Shown here: one piece after another, positions 12,007-22,818 of the stretch
How positions within the stretch are numbered: the first letter of the stretch is position 1
Layout of the letters: each line of letters starts with the position of its first letter
Assembly: GCA_002270565.1 (NCBI GenBank)
Contig: NQMI01000005.1
Span: forward strand, 868,001 to 932,000
Length of the DNA: 64,000 nucleotides
Direction of reading: 5' to 3'
DNA from: Stenocarpella maydis
Lineage: Eukaryota > Ascomycota > Sordariomycetes > Diaporthales > Diaporthaceae
Notes under the pieces: generated by a model
Database searches by the model: none
What the model was told of the DNA's origin: nothing
Seen by the model: only the letters and a program-made list of their open reading frames with translations
Program-made: the position numbers and the translations under genes

Positions 12007-12026
12007 CGCTACAATCCAGCAACTTC

Positions 12027-12027
12027 N
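12027..12027. other. single N at the junction of the two transposon copies
   Basis: One ambiguous base separates the end of copy 1 (CAGCAACTTC) from the start of copy 2 (GGCGTGCC). The other single N in the window (54512) looks like an extra placeholder base, so this one may also mark an assembly join and not a true contiguous junction. Confidence 0.7.
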
Positions 12028-13901
12028 GGCGTGCCTTCTGCCTATAAGAGAGCCGTGGTCTTACGATGTAAGTTAGTCCCATTGCCCACCAGACATCCAC
12101 TTAAATCAGGATCTTCCAATACATTAGACCCTTCAGACCCTTCAGACCCTTCAGACCCTTCAGACTATTCAGACCCTTTAGACCCTTAACTACTATGGCA
12201 CGCACTCTGCCCTGGCTGCACTCTACCTGCCCTGCTGGGCCCTCCTTTGCAGACGTTGTCCGCTACGGCTCTGCGGCCTTCCCTGCTCTGCCTAACCCCA
12301 ACCCTAACCCCACCTATGATGATGATGTTGATGATGATATGCAGTCTGATGATGGCATTGAGGAGCAGTTAGACGAGGGTGGTGCGGTGGGGCCTGTGCC
12401 CCTGCCGGCACCCACCCCGTAACGCCCCTTGGTCTGTACTTGTTAACTAAGTCTTATTATATGGGGAACCCATACTAACAGTTTTGACCTATAAGATTCC
12501 CTTAAGCCCGACTGCCTTTGACGATCCCCCATCCTTACGTACTCGAAGCCGACTTGCCCTGCGGGCCCTGTAACGCCGTGAGGCCCTTGACGACCTAGCT
12601 GATGCTCCCCGCCCTCGACGTTTCCACGAAGCCTAATACCATAACCCTCCTGACCCCCGCGAGCCCATTATCCTTAATGATGAGAATAGTTAATGCCAAC
12701 CCTTCTATATACATCCTTTATAAGAACCAGGGTCTTTAGCTGCCAACCCTATTATCATCCCTAACCTTGATGAGAGTTGGTACTTCGGCTCTACTCCTAA
12801 TAATAACCCTTGCTTATGATGGCTACCCCGACCTGAACCCCTGGTGGTGCTTCTGCCCTAGAGGAGACCTCGTGCAGATAACTTTATACTAGCTGAGAGG
12901 ATAACGTGCTGAGACCTCTACTATATCGCTTATATGCTAGTTAAGGAGATCGCTTAGGCAACCGACCTCACCATCCGGCAGGTCCAGTATGCGTTAACCG
13001 TACAACCTCCGCCCCTACCCCGAGGTTGTCGCTATGTGGTCCCTCCAGAAGTTACATCCCTCCTATTCTCTATTATTGATATACCAAGAAAGATAAAATG
13101 TATTACCCTATATGTATGGCTGTAGCGAATGTACCTGGAACTGCTCCTATATACTCTATGGGCATTATGTTCCGCTATGCTTCTCGATGGGTACTAATAT
13201 ATGGTATAGCCATCTTATATCCCTCTTCCTGATTATATATGACGAGCCCGGCTTGAATTCGCCTTATGCTATTCCCACCTTCTGCCTGTTGATTGGTTAC
13301 ATTGGATATGGATTGATGAGGCGTGGTTCAATGGGCTTAGTGTTGGCCGGAAGTTTGTGGCTATCGCGCCTGGCGAGGATATTCGAGAGTTTGCCCACGC
13401 CAAGTTCAAACCCAATGGGTGGATGTTCTGGGGCTGTTTTGCAGGCAATCAGCTAGGACCTAGCCTGGTTTGGGATAAGAAATGGGGAAGGATTAATTTA
13501 GAGATATACCAATAATACATACTACCCCTTCTGAAGGGCTTCTGGGAGACAACTGATTCCTTCGTAATCCAATAAGACAACGCACTAGCACATGTTTCAA
13601 GGTTAAGTAGGGCTTGGTTTGCGGAACACATGGGAGAGGCCCGTCTTATTGCCTGGCCAGCCCACTTGCCTGACCTTAACCCTATTGAATACGTTTGGGC
13701 GTGGATGAAGAGTTGGATTGAGAAGGAATATGAATAGCAACCTACGGGCAAGAATTTGCGTGCAGCAGTTCTGTTAGCTTGGCAAGCCGTCCCCCGCGAC
13801 ATGCTTACAAAACTCTATTCAAGCATGCCAAGGAGGCTGGCGGCAGTAATTGCAACTAGAGGGGGTTACACTGGCATGTAACGCTACAATCCAGCAACTT
13901 C
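12028..13901 (+). mobile_element. Tc1/mariner-type DNA transposon, copy 2 (RIP-decayed)
   Basis: Same 1874-bp length as copy 1; anchors at the start, the MARTLPW codons and the end are all offset by exactly 1875, so there is no net indel. Differences are dominated by C-to-T on the + strand, mostly CpA to TpA (e.g. CACATCAG to TACATTAG), with only some G-to-A. That is the RIP signature, biased to one strand. A 75-codon ORF at 12195-12422 corresponds to the first ORF of copy 1. Confidence 0.78.
12484..13881 (+). pseudogene. transposase remnant in copy 2
   Basis: Equivalent of the copy 1 transposase frame, shifted by 1875 bp. It is broken by many stop codons produced by CAA/CAG/CGA to TAA/TAG/TGA changes, including a TAA beside the second catalytic Asp (near 13573). 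The TAG in the helix-turn-helix of copy 1 is also present here. It cannot encode a protein. Confidence 0.75.
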
Positions 13902-16900
13902 GAAATACAAGCTTGTCCCACCTATTTGCAAGTCCCCGAATTGTCGCTGTGCACTGACTGCCAAGCCTCGCAAATCACCGCTATTCGCCCAATTCAGCTC
14001 AGGGGATCCCTCTCGAAGAGGTCAGAAGTCACGAATTAACGTTATTGCAGGCAAAACCCTGTAGCACCGGGTGTGACGGTCAAGCTCCCACATGGTCTGT
14101 GCGGACTGGCCCGGCCTGTCCATTGAGCCAACTCAGACTGGCCTCGTTGGGGGAGACCAAGACCTCAGAGGCCATAGCCCATGCCCCAACACAGCGGCAG
14201 TTGGACCGAGATGGACTGGTTGGATCGACTAGGAGGACAAAGACAAGCCCCGAGAGACTGAAAGTTGGCAAAGTTGGTCGCTCACCGACAAAAAGTCCTG
14301 AGGTCGCACCGGGCCAATATACCGGGCGAGATCCCAAGCCAGTGCTGTCCCCTGAAGCTGCAGCTTTCATTCGCGAGCACGGAGACGAAGAAAGAGAAAA
14401 AAATCATCAGAGGAAGAGAAGGCGATGAGCAGGCAGGCAGGCAGGCAGGCAGGCATCCGGCCAGCCCCCAGCTGCGCGTCCCACGCTGAGGTCAGGGCAT
14501 CAACCACACCGTCTTGACCATCGAACCATGGTTGACGGCTTGGATCCGATATGTAGGGGTGATGGCGGGTGGGAAACGATGCGGGAGAAGCCACAAGGGT
14601 GTGGTCTGGAAGGAGTGGAACATGTCCAGTGTTCCCCGGAGTGTCAGGAACTGGAAATTCCACTCACCCCCAGTCCCCCCACACAGACCGTGTCCCCCCC
14701 CACAAGTCTCACCAGTTGACATGCAGCTTGAGGCCGGCGGGACCTTGCAAATCTCCACATTTGCATCTGCCACAGCAGAGTGCCCCAGTCATCGCGCCTT
14801 GTCAGGGAAGGCATTTCCGGGGGTTACAGCTGCAGCGGCTCCTGTCCAGTCTTGTATCCCAGCCGTCCCGCAAGCCCCAGGAAGTCGAACAACACAAGTG
14901 CACAGAGTCGGGCCCAGACCTGCCGGTGCTCACCAACATTACCGTCACTGCTGCGGTGTAAGGGGGAAACAAAGGGAAATGGGAACTTGTGTTGTGTGTA
15001 CAATGCCTGAGCGCATTGACTCATTACAGGGCCGGAAGGTGTAATCTCAAATGGGGAAAATGTAAATATGCACAAAGTGATAAACAAGCTGGCCGATCGG
15101 AATGGCGCCTGATATTCCCAGGCAGCCCAGGGCAGGAATGGGACAGGCGCCGTGTACACAACGTCTTTTTTTTATCCTTTTCTTTTTTGTTGCTTCTTCG
15201 TTTCCCTTCAAGGTTCGTCCCGGCTCGTGCGGTGCTGCTAGTCTGCCGCATGGAAGATCGTCGCCGTTCTCCGGGACGCAACTGGAGTGCAAACATCACA
15301 TTAAATATAGACTTTACGCGGCAGGTTACAGACAGAATTGTTTGCTACACAGAGTCGACACACCGGGGCAAGAAGCAATAGAGCGAATTTACATGAGGCG
15401 AGCGTGGGGCCAAATCTGAGATCCGGATATTCGCGCCCTCAGGAGCAGAGGGATAGACATTGGCACTCGACACCCGACTCCCACAACACGGATTCTCGGG
15501 GTACACACACAGCCCGGGCATACAAACAGCCCATCAGTCCATCGATGTGTGTGCATGCGAATTGGGCTGGGTGGCAGTCTCCTAATTCACTTTGCCGCGA
15601 ATGATGTACCTATGTAGGTCCATATGTAATGGTGTCCCCCGTTGATGTGGCAGCGTTTGTCCATCCAGTCAGTGTCCTGGTCTGGGGGGTCGAGAAATTC
15701 AGGTACATTTAATTTGAGCATATCAAGTCATATTGGGCAAGGGAAGGGGGGCCAAGATGCGTGTGGCAATAGATAGAAACACAATATCAGGATGCGCAGG
15801 CCAGGCCAGGCCCAATCTGAGGACCTGCTCCTTTTTTCCCTTCCCCCTTCGCACCGGGACCACTCGTTCCCTCCCTCGCCCGGCCCCAGTCATGGCAGAA
15901 ACTGCCCATCGTCAGATCGCCGGACCGTCTAGTAATACCTGCTTGATCTATCTGTGAATAGCCACGGCCGTCTGTCTGTGCCTTGCATTAATAGCTCACA
16001 GCGGCAATTATGCCCCATCCGAGTTTATTGCTGGGCCCTGGGCCACGCCGAAACAGTTCCCCAGGTCTCAGGTACCCTTGCCGATACCCCAGGTCTGGAA
16101 CTCCAAAGCTGGGTGAGGCTGCACACAAAACCATAGAAGCTCCGAGTAAGCCCGGGCGGCGCGCGCACAGGGTTGGGTATCCTTACGGGTCTGGACATGT
16201 GGATAGGATGAGGGATGGCGTGTACTGTGGTCGGGCTGTCGGGCCTGCGTGGGTGCATAATGTCGTCGTCGTCGATTTGCTTCACCGGAACACCGAGGGA
16301 TGGCAACCTCACCATGCGTCGGTCGACCCATTCTTCCGGGGCGAGGACAGAAACATTTCAGAGTCCAGATGCCCACCCCATAACAGTTGGCTCTTCTCCA
16401 CCCAAAACGGTGATGCACCTTTCCACCCGGTAGTGCTGTACGATGTTATTGTGGAACAGTCTCATGATTGCTGGTTCCAGGCTCTCTCTCTCGACAGCAT
16501 TCCATGCATGGACTAGAACCCCAACAGCAGCACCGACCCGTACAGGCACAGCTGGCGGAACAAAAAAAAAAACACGGTGCGGGTGTGAGACCCCCAAGCT
16601 CCCCCACACTACAGCAACGCGGCCTGCCACCTGTCCCTTGTCTCTTCCTCCGCTGCTGTTTCTGGTGCGAATCCCTGAATAGAACCTGAACCTGATCCTA
16701 TCGTACCTTGCTTTGAAATCCTTCTCCGGGCTGGTGGTATCTGCCACACTCGGCCACTCGGCTCGAGGAAAGTATCAGAGGTACCAGAGGTACCGACTGG
16801 GGGATCCCTCCATCGCCAGTTGGCCCGCCCCCCAGGTGTCCCCCAAGCCCCCACACACAACACCGACGGTTTGGTTGGTAGCCGAAAGCAGTGACAACGA

Positions 16901-17482
16901 GCTACTGCGGGTACGGGCAAGTGTGCATGGGTTGATAATTACATACATCTCACACACCCTTGCACCTTTTTTCCTTCACTCAAGAAGTCCCGGCACCAAT
17001 AACACCAAAAGCACACCTACACACAGTCCACGGTCTGTGGCTGCCACATTTATTTAATCCTCACCCCGTCCCTTCCCCTTCCCTCACCGTCCATCCGCTT
17101 CCCCAGCTTCCAGCTTCCTCTTCCAAACCTCCCAGGCCAGGACCGGTCAAGAGCAGACAAAGAAATCCTTGATCCCTTCCACGCCAGACTACGACACACA
17201 ACAAACAAACCTTCGCATCCCATCAAGACATCCCAACCTGCAGTCACGCACATACACACACCCCAAACGCATCATACCATATCAATCACTCACTCACCCA
17301 CCATCAACTGTAAGCAACGACTCACCACCGCCCACCACCTCATGCGTGACACACATATAAAGGGCCAACGCTGACCTTGTCTCTCCCCCCCCCCCCCAAG
17401 AATTGCCCCCCAAAAATCATCACACTCGCCTCATCTCAGTCAACCTCCAAGTCCCGTCAACAAGACCAAAGCCATCATCAGG
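13902..17482. other. gene-poor intergenic region
   Basis: Many short overlapping ORFs occur on both strands, but none has domain motifs, biased codon use or splice logic that I would accept. It contains a CAGG microsatellite at 14430-14454 and poly-T/poly-A runs. The last ~500 bp is CT-rich with a C-tract near 17387, typical of a fungal promoter/5' leader for the small gene that follows. Confidence 0.5.
14430..14454. repeat. CAGG microsatellite
   Basis: Six tandem CAGG units read directly. A similar CAGG tract lies at about 47423-47463. Confidence 0.85.
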
Positions 17483-17710
17483 ATGCCCAGCTACATCTAC
17501 TCGCCACTCGCCATCTCGCCCTCGCGCGAGCGGCTCCAGCTCATCACCTCCCAAGACTTCGCCAGCCTGACAAAGACCCTGTCCTCCAAGGACCTCCAGT
17601 CGTCGCCCACCCCGAGCTACGACTACTCGCCGCGAGAGTGGGACGTCCCCGCCCCTCCGCCGCCGAGCCCCGTCAGCTTCCGCCACGAGAAACCAAAGTC
17701 CCGCCGCTGA
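17483..17710 (+). CDS. small hypothetical protein (75 aa)
   Basis: I do not recognise a family. The single-exon frame begins MPSYIYSPLA and has strong C-ending codon preference (TCG, CTC, ATC, AAG) unlike the surrounding noncoding DNA. It is preceded by a CT-rich leader with a long C-tract. The product is hydrophilic, rich in Ser, Pro and Tyr, with a PAPPPPSP proline stretch and a basic C-terminus (EKPKSRR). No signal peptide or membrane segment is seen. It may be a short conserved fungal protein. Evidence is codon bias and context only. Confidence 0.5.
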   Translation: MPSYIYSPLAISPSRERLQLITSQDFASLTKTLSSKDLQSSPTPSYDYSPREWDVPAPPPPSPVSFRHEKPKSRR

Positions 17711-19922
17711 TGGGCCACTGTTGGGCTCTCTCCCTGGGCAACACCCAACCAGGGGGGGTATCGCCTTCATAACCTCACACCCCCTTTCTTGCACAAATTG
17801 TCATTCTAATCCATTCGGATGGGAGTTCTCGGTCTTTTTTCTTCTCTCAAATCATCATCACGCGGCACAAAAACGGAGGAGGGGCAGCAATGGCGGCAGC
17901 AGCAGGATCAGCATTCATGCCAGGGTTTACTTCATTTGGTCTGCTTCATTTTCTCCCCAAGGGGGAGGAGGTTTCGGCGTAATGCAACTTGGACGGTGAA
18001 AAAGGGATTGGGAAGTTTGACGGACTGTATTTTTACTATGAGAAAAAAAAGCAGCGGGGGCAGTCATTTGCAGATTTACTCGAGAAAAGGTTGACGATCA
18101 GGGTTCACGACCACGGTTCAGTGGGAGGGGGGGGAAGGGTCGTGCTACTGTTCAGTGCTGCCTCCTCTCACGGAGCAGGCAACAGCACTTGCACGTTGTT
18201 GAGGGTGGATCGCGGCGGCATTGGCGGGAGGCTCTCAAGGAGTGCCTGTCATAGACCATAGAAGACAGCAGCAGCAGCAGCCGAACAAGGGCGTCTGTTT
18301 CACGACGGTCCGGACAGTTGGGGTCTTTCGTCGATACGAAAATGGAAATGATGATTCAAACCAATACACCGGGTCCCCTGTGGGGCCCAGTGGGCCCGGA
18401 GTGGCCTTCCAGCCCTGCCTCACCCCAGGCCACGGATGTAATGCATGATCTGCGGAATCCCTTGCTGGCAAGACGGCTTGTTTGCCTCGCCTCTCTCGTG
18501 TACCCTTGTTACCCGGGTGTGAATTTGGTGACACGGACACTGCGCGGTGCTAAGTGGCCAGGCCTCCAGCAGGCCCTGCGCACAGCCGAATGGTGGGGAA
18601 GACGCCGGATGCGAGAAGCCGGTTGTGTGCCTGCGTCGGTGGTGGTCATGGCAGAATCTTCTTGTCTTGCGCACGTAGTTTATGACCTCGCTGGAAACAC
18701 AGATGCCTTGGGGTAGTAGGCCTGCGGCCTCCTCCCCGGAATCATCAGGGACGGGGTTGGGCTGGGCTGGGCTGACACTGGGCTCCCTGAGGCGAGGTCC
18801 GTGATGCAGCCTTGCTTCCTTTGTCCAATGCTCGCTCCTCCCTATCCCGAGGCCTACGGTACGTTAGATACCGAGCATCCGCCACTGGACCGAGAGGTCG
18901 TGCGAGCGTGGTGATGTGTCGCGTGTTACGGACAGAATGGCCCGGCTCTTGGAGTCTCTTTGCAGTAGTACTGCATATGCAAATGCGGAGGGGTGTGATC
19001 TACTGGACAATTTTAGGTTGCAACCAAGAATTAGAATCCGAAGTGGAGAGATACACACAAAAACACAAACTGGTAGTAATGGTCGGGAGAGGTCGATTCG
19101 TTGTTCCCACAAACTCCAGACCTCGGTCTTGATTGGAGTCAGCATAAGTTTTAACACATAGATGGGAACAAAGCCAAGAGCATGCGATTCTCGTGTCTAG
19201 TTTTAAAAAAGATTATATGTAGGCGTCAGATCCCTTTGGGGAGCCTTAGGCGTAGCCGAATTTTATTCGCCATATCCCCTCCGGGGATCAGGAGTGTATA
19301 AGTTAGTTGCAGTTTCTTAAAGTTTAGTGGATAGATAATTGAGCTAGTGTATTAATAACAGATTTTAATAAATAATAATTATTTATGGTCCTACGGATCT
19401 CGATGAACAAACATTTGAAGGGACCACAAAATGTTTTAGTCGCATTCAATCAATATCCCAGGTAGTATCTACTGCATGTGAGGTTGGCGGGCCGAGGTGG
19501 GTGTGCGTGAATACTATCTCAGTGCAGAGGACTGCGGCACGAGTTAGCATGGGGGCTCGGCAAAAGTGGAGGTTTGAGCACCGAGCTTATTTTCAATTTA
19601 GCCAAACGCGGCCGTGTCGCGTCTCATGCGAGCTTTGGACGCGTCGGGGCCCACCTGCACCTCCTCAAAAGATGTGGGCTAGCTAGTAAGCTCCTGATGT
19701 CCAATGCATGGTTCCTGCTCTTGCCTTTGGCTTGTTGTCCTCGCACCTTCACCAGCCTTCTTCTCTGAATTGTTCGTTACTTCCCATTGACAGTTCATCA
19801 CCACATCATCTCGCCTCACTGCCATCACATTCCTCTTCTGCACTCGCAGTTTGCGTACTCTTTCTTCTGTGTGTGTTTGCGCGCGCGCCTGTGGAGACTA
19901 CGACATACTCCGAGTAATCATA
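17711..19922. other. intergenic, with an AT-rich hairpin-bearing patch
   Basis: The 3' flank of the 75-aa gene and upstream region of the Cdt1-like gene. At 19190-19400 there is an AT-rich patch with a perfect ATCCCC-TCC-GGGGAT inverted repeat at 19274-19288. The final 200 bp before 19923 is CT-rich, like a leader. No further gene is supported. Confidence 0.45.
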
Positions 19923-21485
19923 ATGCCAGGAGCAACTTCCGGAAGGCCTCGAGGTCGCCCTCGCAAGGTGACCGCGCCTGCCGAGACAGCTACCATCGGC
20001 ACCTTCACCCGCGTGTCGAAGAATGCAGCTCCCGTCGAGAAGGAGCTTAGCGACAACAGGCTCGTCCAGACCGTCGAGCCCAACCAGTGCACGCCGGCCG
20101 CCCCTTCCACGCACAAGAGGAAGGCAGCCCGCTCTCCCGAGCCAGCGGAAGCAGCGACACCACACGCTCAGCACCAGATCCTGAACGTCACCAAGAGGTC
20201 GGCAAAGAAGGCTCGTCACCAAGCACCAGAGCCCACCACTCGGCCAAGCATACAAGAGGAGATCCCATCAACTCCGCGCCGTAACAACAAGAAGCGCGCC
20301 CTGTCACCAGAGATCGAGTCCCCTCGCACCAGGGAGGCCGGCAGCCTCTTCAAGCGCCTGCGCATCCACGTCTCCCCATCCGCCCCGCGCCTCCCCTCGC
20401 CACTCGTCACCCAGGCCAGCACGCCCGCGACGTCCGTCGTACCAGATACGGAGGAAGAGAACAGCGAGGATGACTCCGCCGCCACCACGCCCGAGCCCGA
20501 GCAAGGCCTCCCGCAGGAGCTCCTCGACATCGTCTCCCTCTACGCGGCCTTCCTCAAGACCATCGTGGTGCACTACGCCCACAACGGCACCAACACGCCC
20601 GTCGACCTGCGCCAGATCAGCCAGCCCGTCAGCCTGGCGTGGGGCAAGAGGCGCATCTCCCTGGCGGACATTCGCCGCTGCGTCGGCGTCATGGACGTCG
20701 ACTCCAGCCCGGTTGAGTCTCCCTTTTACCTCGTCGACTACGGAAATAAGAAGATCTGCGTCGAGCTGCGGGACGGGCAGCACGGGCGGCCGCTGGACGA
20801 AGAGAGGCTGGCGCGGGCGTTTGAGGGTAACCTGCGGGCTATCTGGACGAAGCTCGGGGACTCGGCAGACGCTGACATGAACGCGTTCGTCCTGGGCCTA
20901 CCAAAGAGCCCCGTCACGACCTGCGAGGCCCTCACAAAGGCCTCCTCCTTGCTGGCAAAGGGGCAGCGCAACATGCAAGAACTCAAGGCCGGCATCGCGG
21001 CCAGGAAGGAGGAGAAGGAGGCTAGCAAGACGCCTGCCGTCCTGCATCCTACCGAGACCGAAGGCAGCACGTCTGCCCCCCAAAAGCTGACCCTCATCGA
21101 GCGCCTCCGCCTCAAGGAGAGCCAGCTCGCCCAGCTCGCGGCCACGGGCCCCACCGCTGCCGAGCTCGAGCGCCGGGCAGCCCTCCAGCGCGCCGACGAC
21201 GTCGCTGCCGTGATCGCCATGCTGGTCAAGGCGTCCGGGGGCACGGGCATGGGCGGCAGGGTGTCCTTCAGGATGGTCACGCTGCTGCAGAAGCTGAAGG
21301 ACTCGCTGAGGCTTCCCATCTCAAAGGAGGAGGGTGCGGCTTGCATCCGCCTCCTTGCAGGCGAGGTTGCGCACGAGTGGCTGAAGATTGTTGTTATCGG
21401 CGGCAAGGAGAATGTCGTCGTGCAAATGGGACGGGCGCCGAGCTCTGGTGAGATTGTGGAGAGGGTTAAGACGCTGTCTGGTTGA
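19923..21485 (+). CDS. cdt1: Cdt1-like DNA replication licensing factor (520 aa)
   Basis: Cdt1 loads the MCM2-7 helicase onto origins with ORC and Cdc6 in G1, in the nucleus. Single exon; the first ATG is at 19923 (upstream in-frame codons lack ATG). The N-terminus carries an AT-hook-like GRPRGRPRK at residues 7-15, followed by a Ser/Pro/Lys-rich disordered stretch with NLS-like KRKAARSPEP. A middle folded part starts near LLDIVSLYAAFLKTIVVHY. The C-terminal ~140 residues resemble the fungal Cdt1 C-terminal winged-helix domain: a helix LIERLRLKESQLAQL, then RVSFRMVTLLQKLKDSLRLP, then EVAHEWLKIVVIGGKENVVV. The family call is by pattern; other winged-helix nuclear proteins are possible. Convergent with the mbf1 gene. 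Confidence 0.66.
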   Translation: MPGATSGRPRGRPRKVTAPAETATIGTFTRVSKNAAPVEKELSDNRLVQTVEPNQCTPAAPSTHKRKAARSPEPAEAATPHAQHQILNVTKRSAKKARHQAPEPTTRPSIQEEIPSTPRRNNKKRALSPEIESPRTREAGSLFKRLRIHVSPSAPRLPSPLVTQASTPATSVVPDTEEENSEDDSAATTPEPEQGLPQELLDIVSLYAAFLKTIVVHYAHNGTNTPVDLRQISQPVSLAWGKRRISLADIRRCVGVMDVDSSPVESPFYLVDYGNKKICVELRDGQHGRPLDEERLARAFEGNLRAIWTKLGDSADADMNAFVLGLPKSPVTTCEALTKASSLLAKGQRNMQELKAGIAARKEEKEASKTPAVLHPTETEGSTSAPQKLTLIERLRLKESQLAQLAATGPTAAELERRAALQRADDVAAVIAMLVKASGGTGMGGRVSFRMVTLLQKLKDSLRLPISKEEGAACIRLLAGEVAHEWLKIVVIGGKENVVVQMGRAPSSGEIVERVKTLSG

Positions 21486-22258
21486 GAAGCGTTTCTTGTG
21501 GGGTGCTGAAATTGGAGAGGCAGTCGTCTCTTTGAGAATGGACATATTGCATTTGTTTGGCATTGCTTTGTGCCTGTCATGATTGGCGTTTAAGGAAGGG
21601 GAGCACTTTACGGGAGCATCAGGAGTTGGTTGTGGGGACTGCCCAGGAACATACATTTTTTATTGAAGGGTGGCCGTCACTGAGGAGGAGTTCCTGTGTT
21701 GGACTGGACATATGGTCGCTCGTTGGCTTGGAAGGATATACAAACTGCTCCAAAATGACGATAGGAGAGCCACTGCAGATAGTTGAACAAGACATGGACT
21801 TGATGTCAATCATATTCTATTCCCAGACTCTATGGACGACTCTAGTTGTGTCACTCTTAAATAAGAAATTAGGGGAGGCCTTCCTTCATCTTCGCTATGC
21901 AAGGACGGGGCGCGACCTGGTCCTCGGTCGATGACCTGAACGCCCCTCCGGACGCCCCCCCCCCCCAAATAACGAGAGGTAGCCGACCGGCTCCCACTTT
22001 TTGCCCATCAACAGGAAGGCGTGGCAATCTTTGGCCAAGCGACCGTAAGGCCCAGAAACCGACCCTGAACAGTGGCCCTCTTCCGATCTCCCAAATTAAA
22101 TCAGTGCTACCGTTTGTATTCTGGTGAGGTATATTTTTGTGTAGTTGGTCTTCCATACCCCATCCCCCGCGCTGGTATACAGCTTGGGCAGCCTGTGTCA
22201 GGAGCACCCAAAGCCGCCCCCCCCCCTCTCTCCCGGAAAAGGAGGTGCGCACACGCGT
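21486..22258. other. convergent intergenic region between cdt1-like gene and mbf1
   Basis: Holds both 3' flanks. Only short shadow ORFs and a C-tract near 21957-21966 were noted. Nothing else recognised. Confidence 0.5.
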
Positions 22259-22818
22259 TTATTTCTTGGCGGCGTCCTTCTTCGGAAACTTGGGCTGGCC
22301 GATGTCGCTGCCTCGGAGCTTGACGTTGAGGACGCGCTCCAGGTTGCCCAGGACCTTCTGGTCCGGGGTCGCGGTGCCGCGCTCAAAGTCGGCGATGACG
22401 GTCGGGGTGGTGTTGCACTTTGTGGCGAGCTCCTTCTGGGTCATGGTCGGGGTCTGGGCGTTGCGGGCGGCCTTGATGGCGTCGGCAACCTTTTGCCCCA
22501 CCGTCTTGGGCTTGACGATGTCGTCGCTGCGGTCCACCTTTGTCAGGCGCTGGCCCTCGCCGCCTGACTTGGCCTGGGAGGAGGCAGGGACACGTTAGAA
22601 TACCTGTCGGGTCTGTGCGGGATGGAAGGAGACCTGATGCGGAGGTGGGCGGGTGGACTCACTGCGTTGCCGATGGCGTACTTCTTCTCGCTGCCGATGA
22701 CGGCGCCGCTGCGCATGGCGGCGTTGAGGGCGCCCTTCCCCCTGACGACGGTCTCGCGCTCGCCGACGCCGCCGCGGACGGCCTTGCCGATCTTGGTGAC
22801 CTGGTCCCAGTCAGACAT
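22259..22818 (-). CDS. mbf1: multiprotein bridging factor 1 (156 aa)
   Basis: Transcriptional co-activator linking bZIP activators to TBP; also involved in ribosome quality control and stress responses. Exons on the minus strand are 22818-22663 and 22573-22259; the intron (22574-22662, GTGAGT..CAG) keeps phase 0. The N-terminal MBF1 domain begins [17 protein letters not shown] and includes [18 protein letters not shown]. The helix-turn-helix (Xre/Cro type) spans about residues 85-145 with [20 protein letters not shown] and [19 protein letters not shown], ending in the lysine tail FPKKDAAKK. The length is normal for the family. A CAG run lies in the 5' leader. Identification is firm. Confidence 0.96.

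Larger units (their letters stand above)
10153..12026 (+). mobile_element. Tc1/mariner-type DNA transposon, copy 1
   Basis: A 1874-bp unit repeated at 12028-13901 with the same length. It includes a leader with 9-bp repeats, a short ORF 10320-10571, and a long transposase frame on the + strand ending at 12006. Copy 1 is the better preserved copy. At a few places it, and not copy 2, carries the A of a G-to-A change (e.g. TTTAACAATC near 10640 against TTTGACGATC). I could not identify terminal inverted repeats or a TA duplication, so the true ends are undefined; the coordinates are those of the duplicated segment. Confidence 0.75.
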
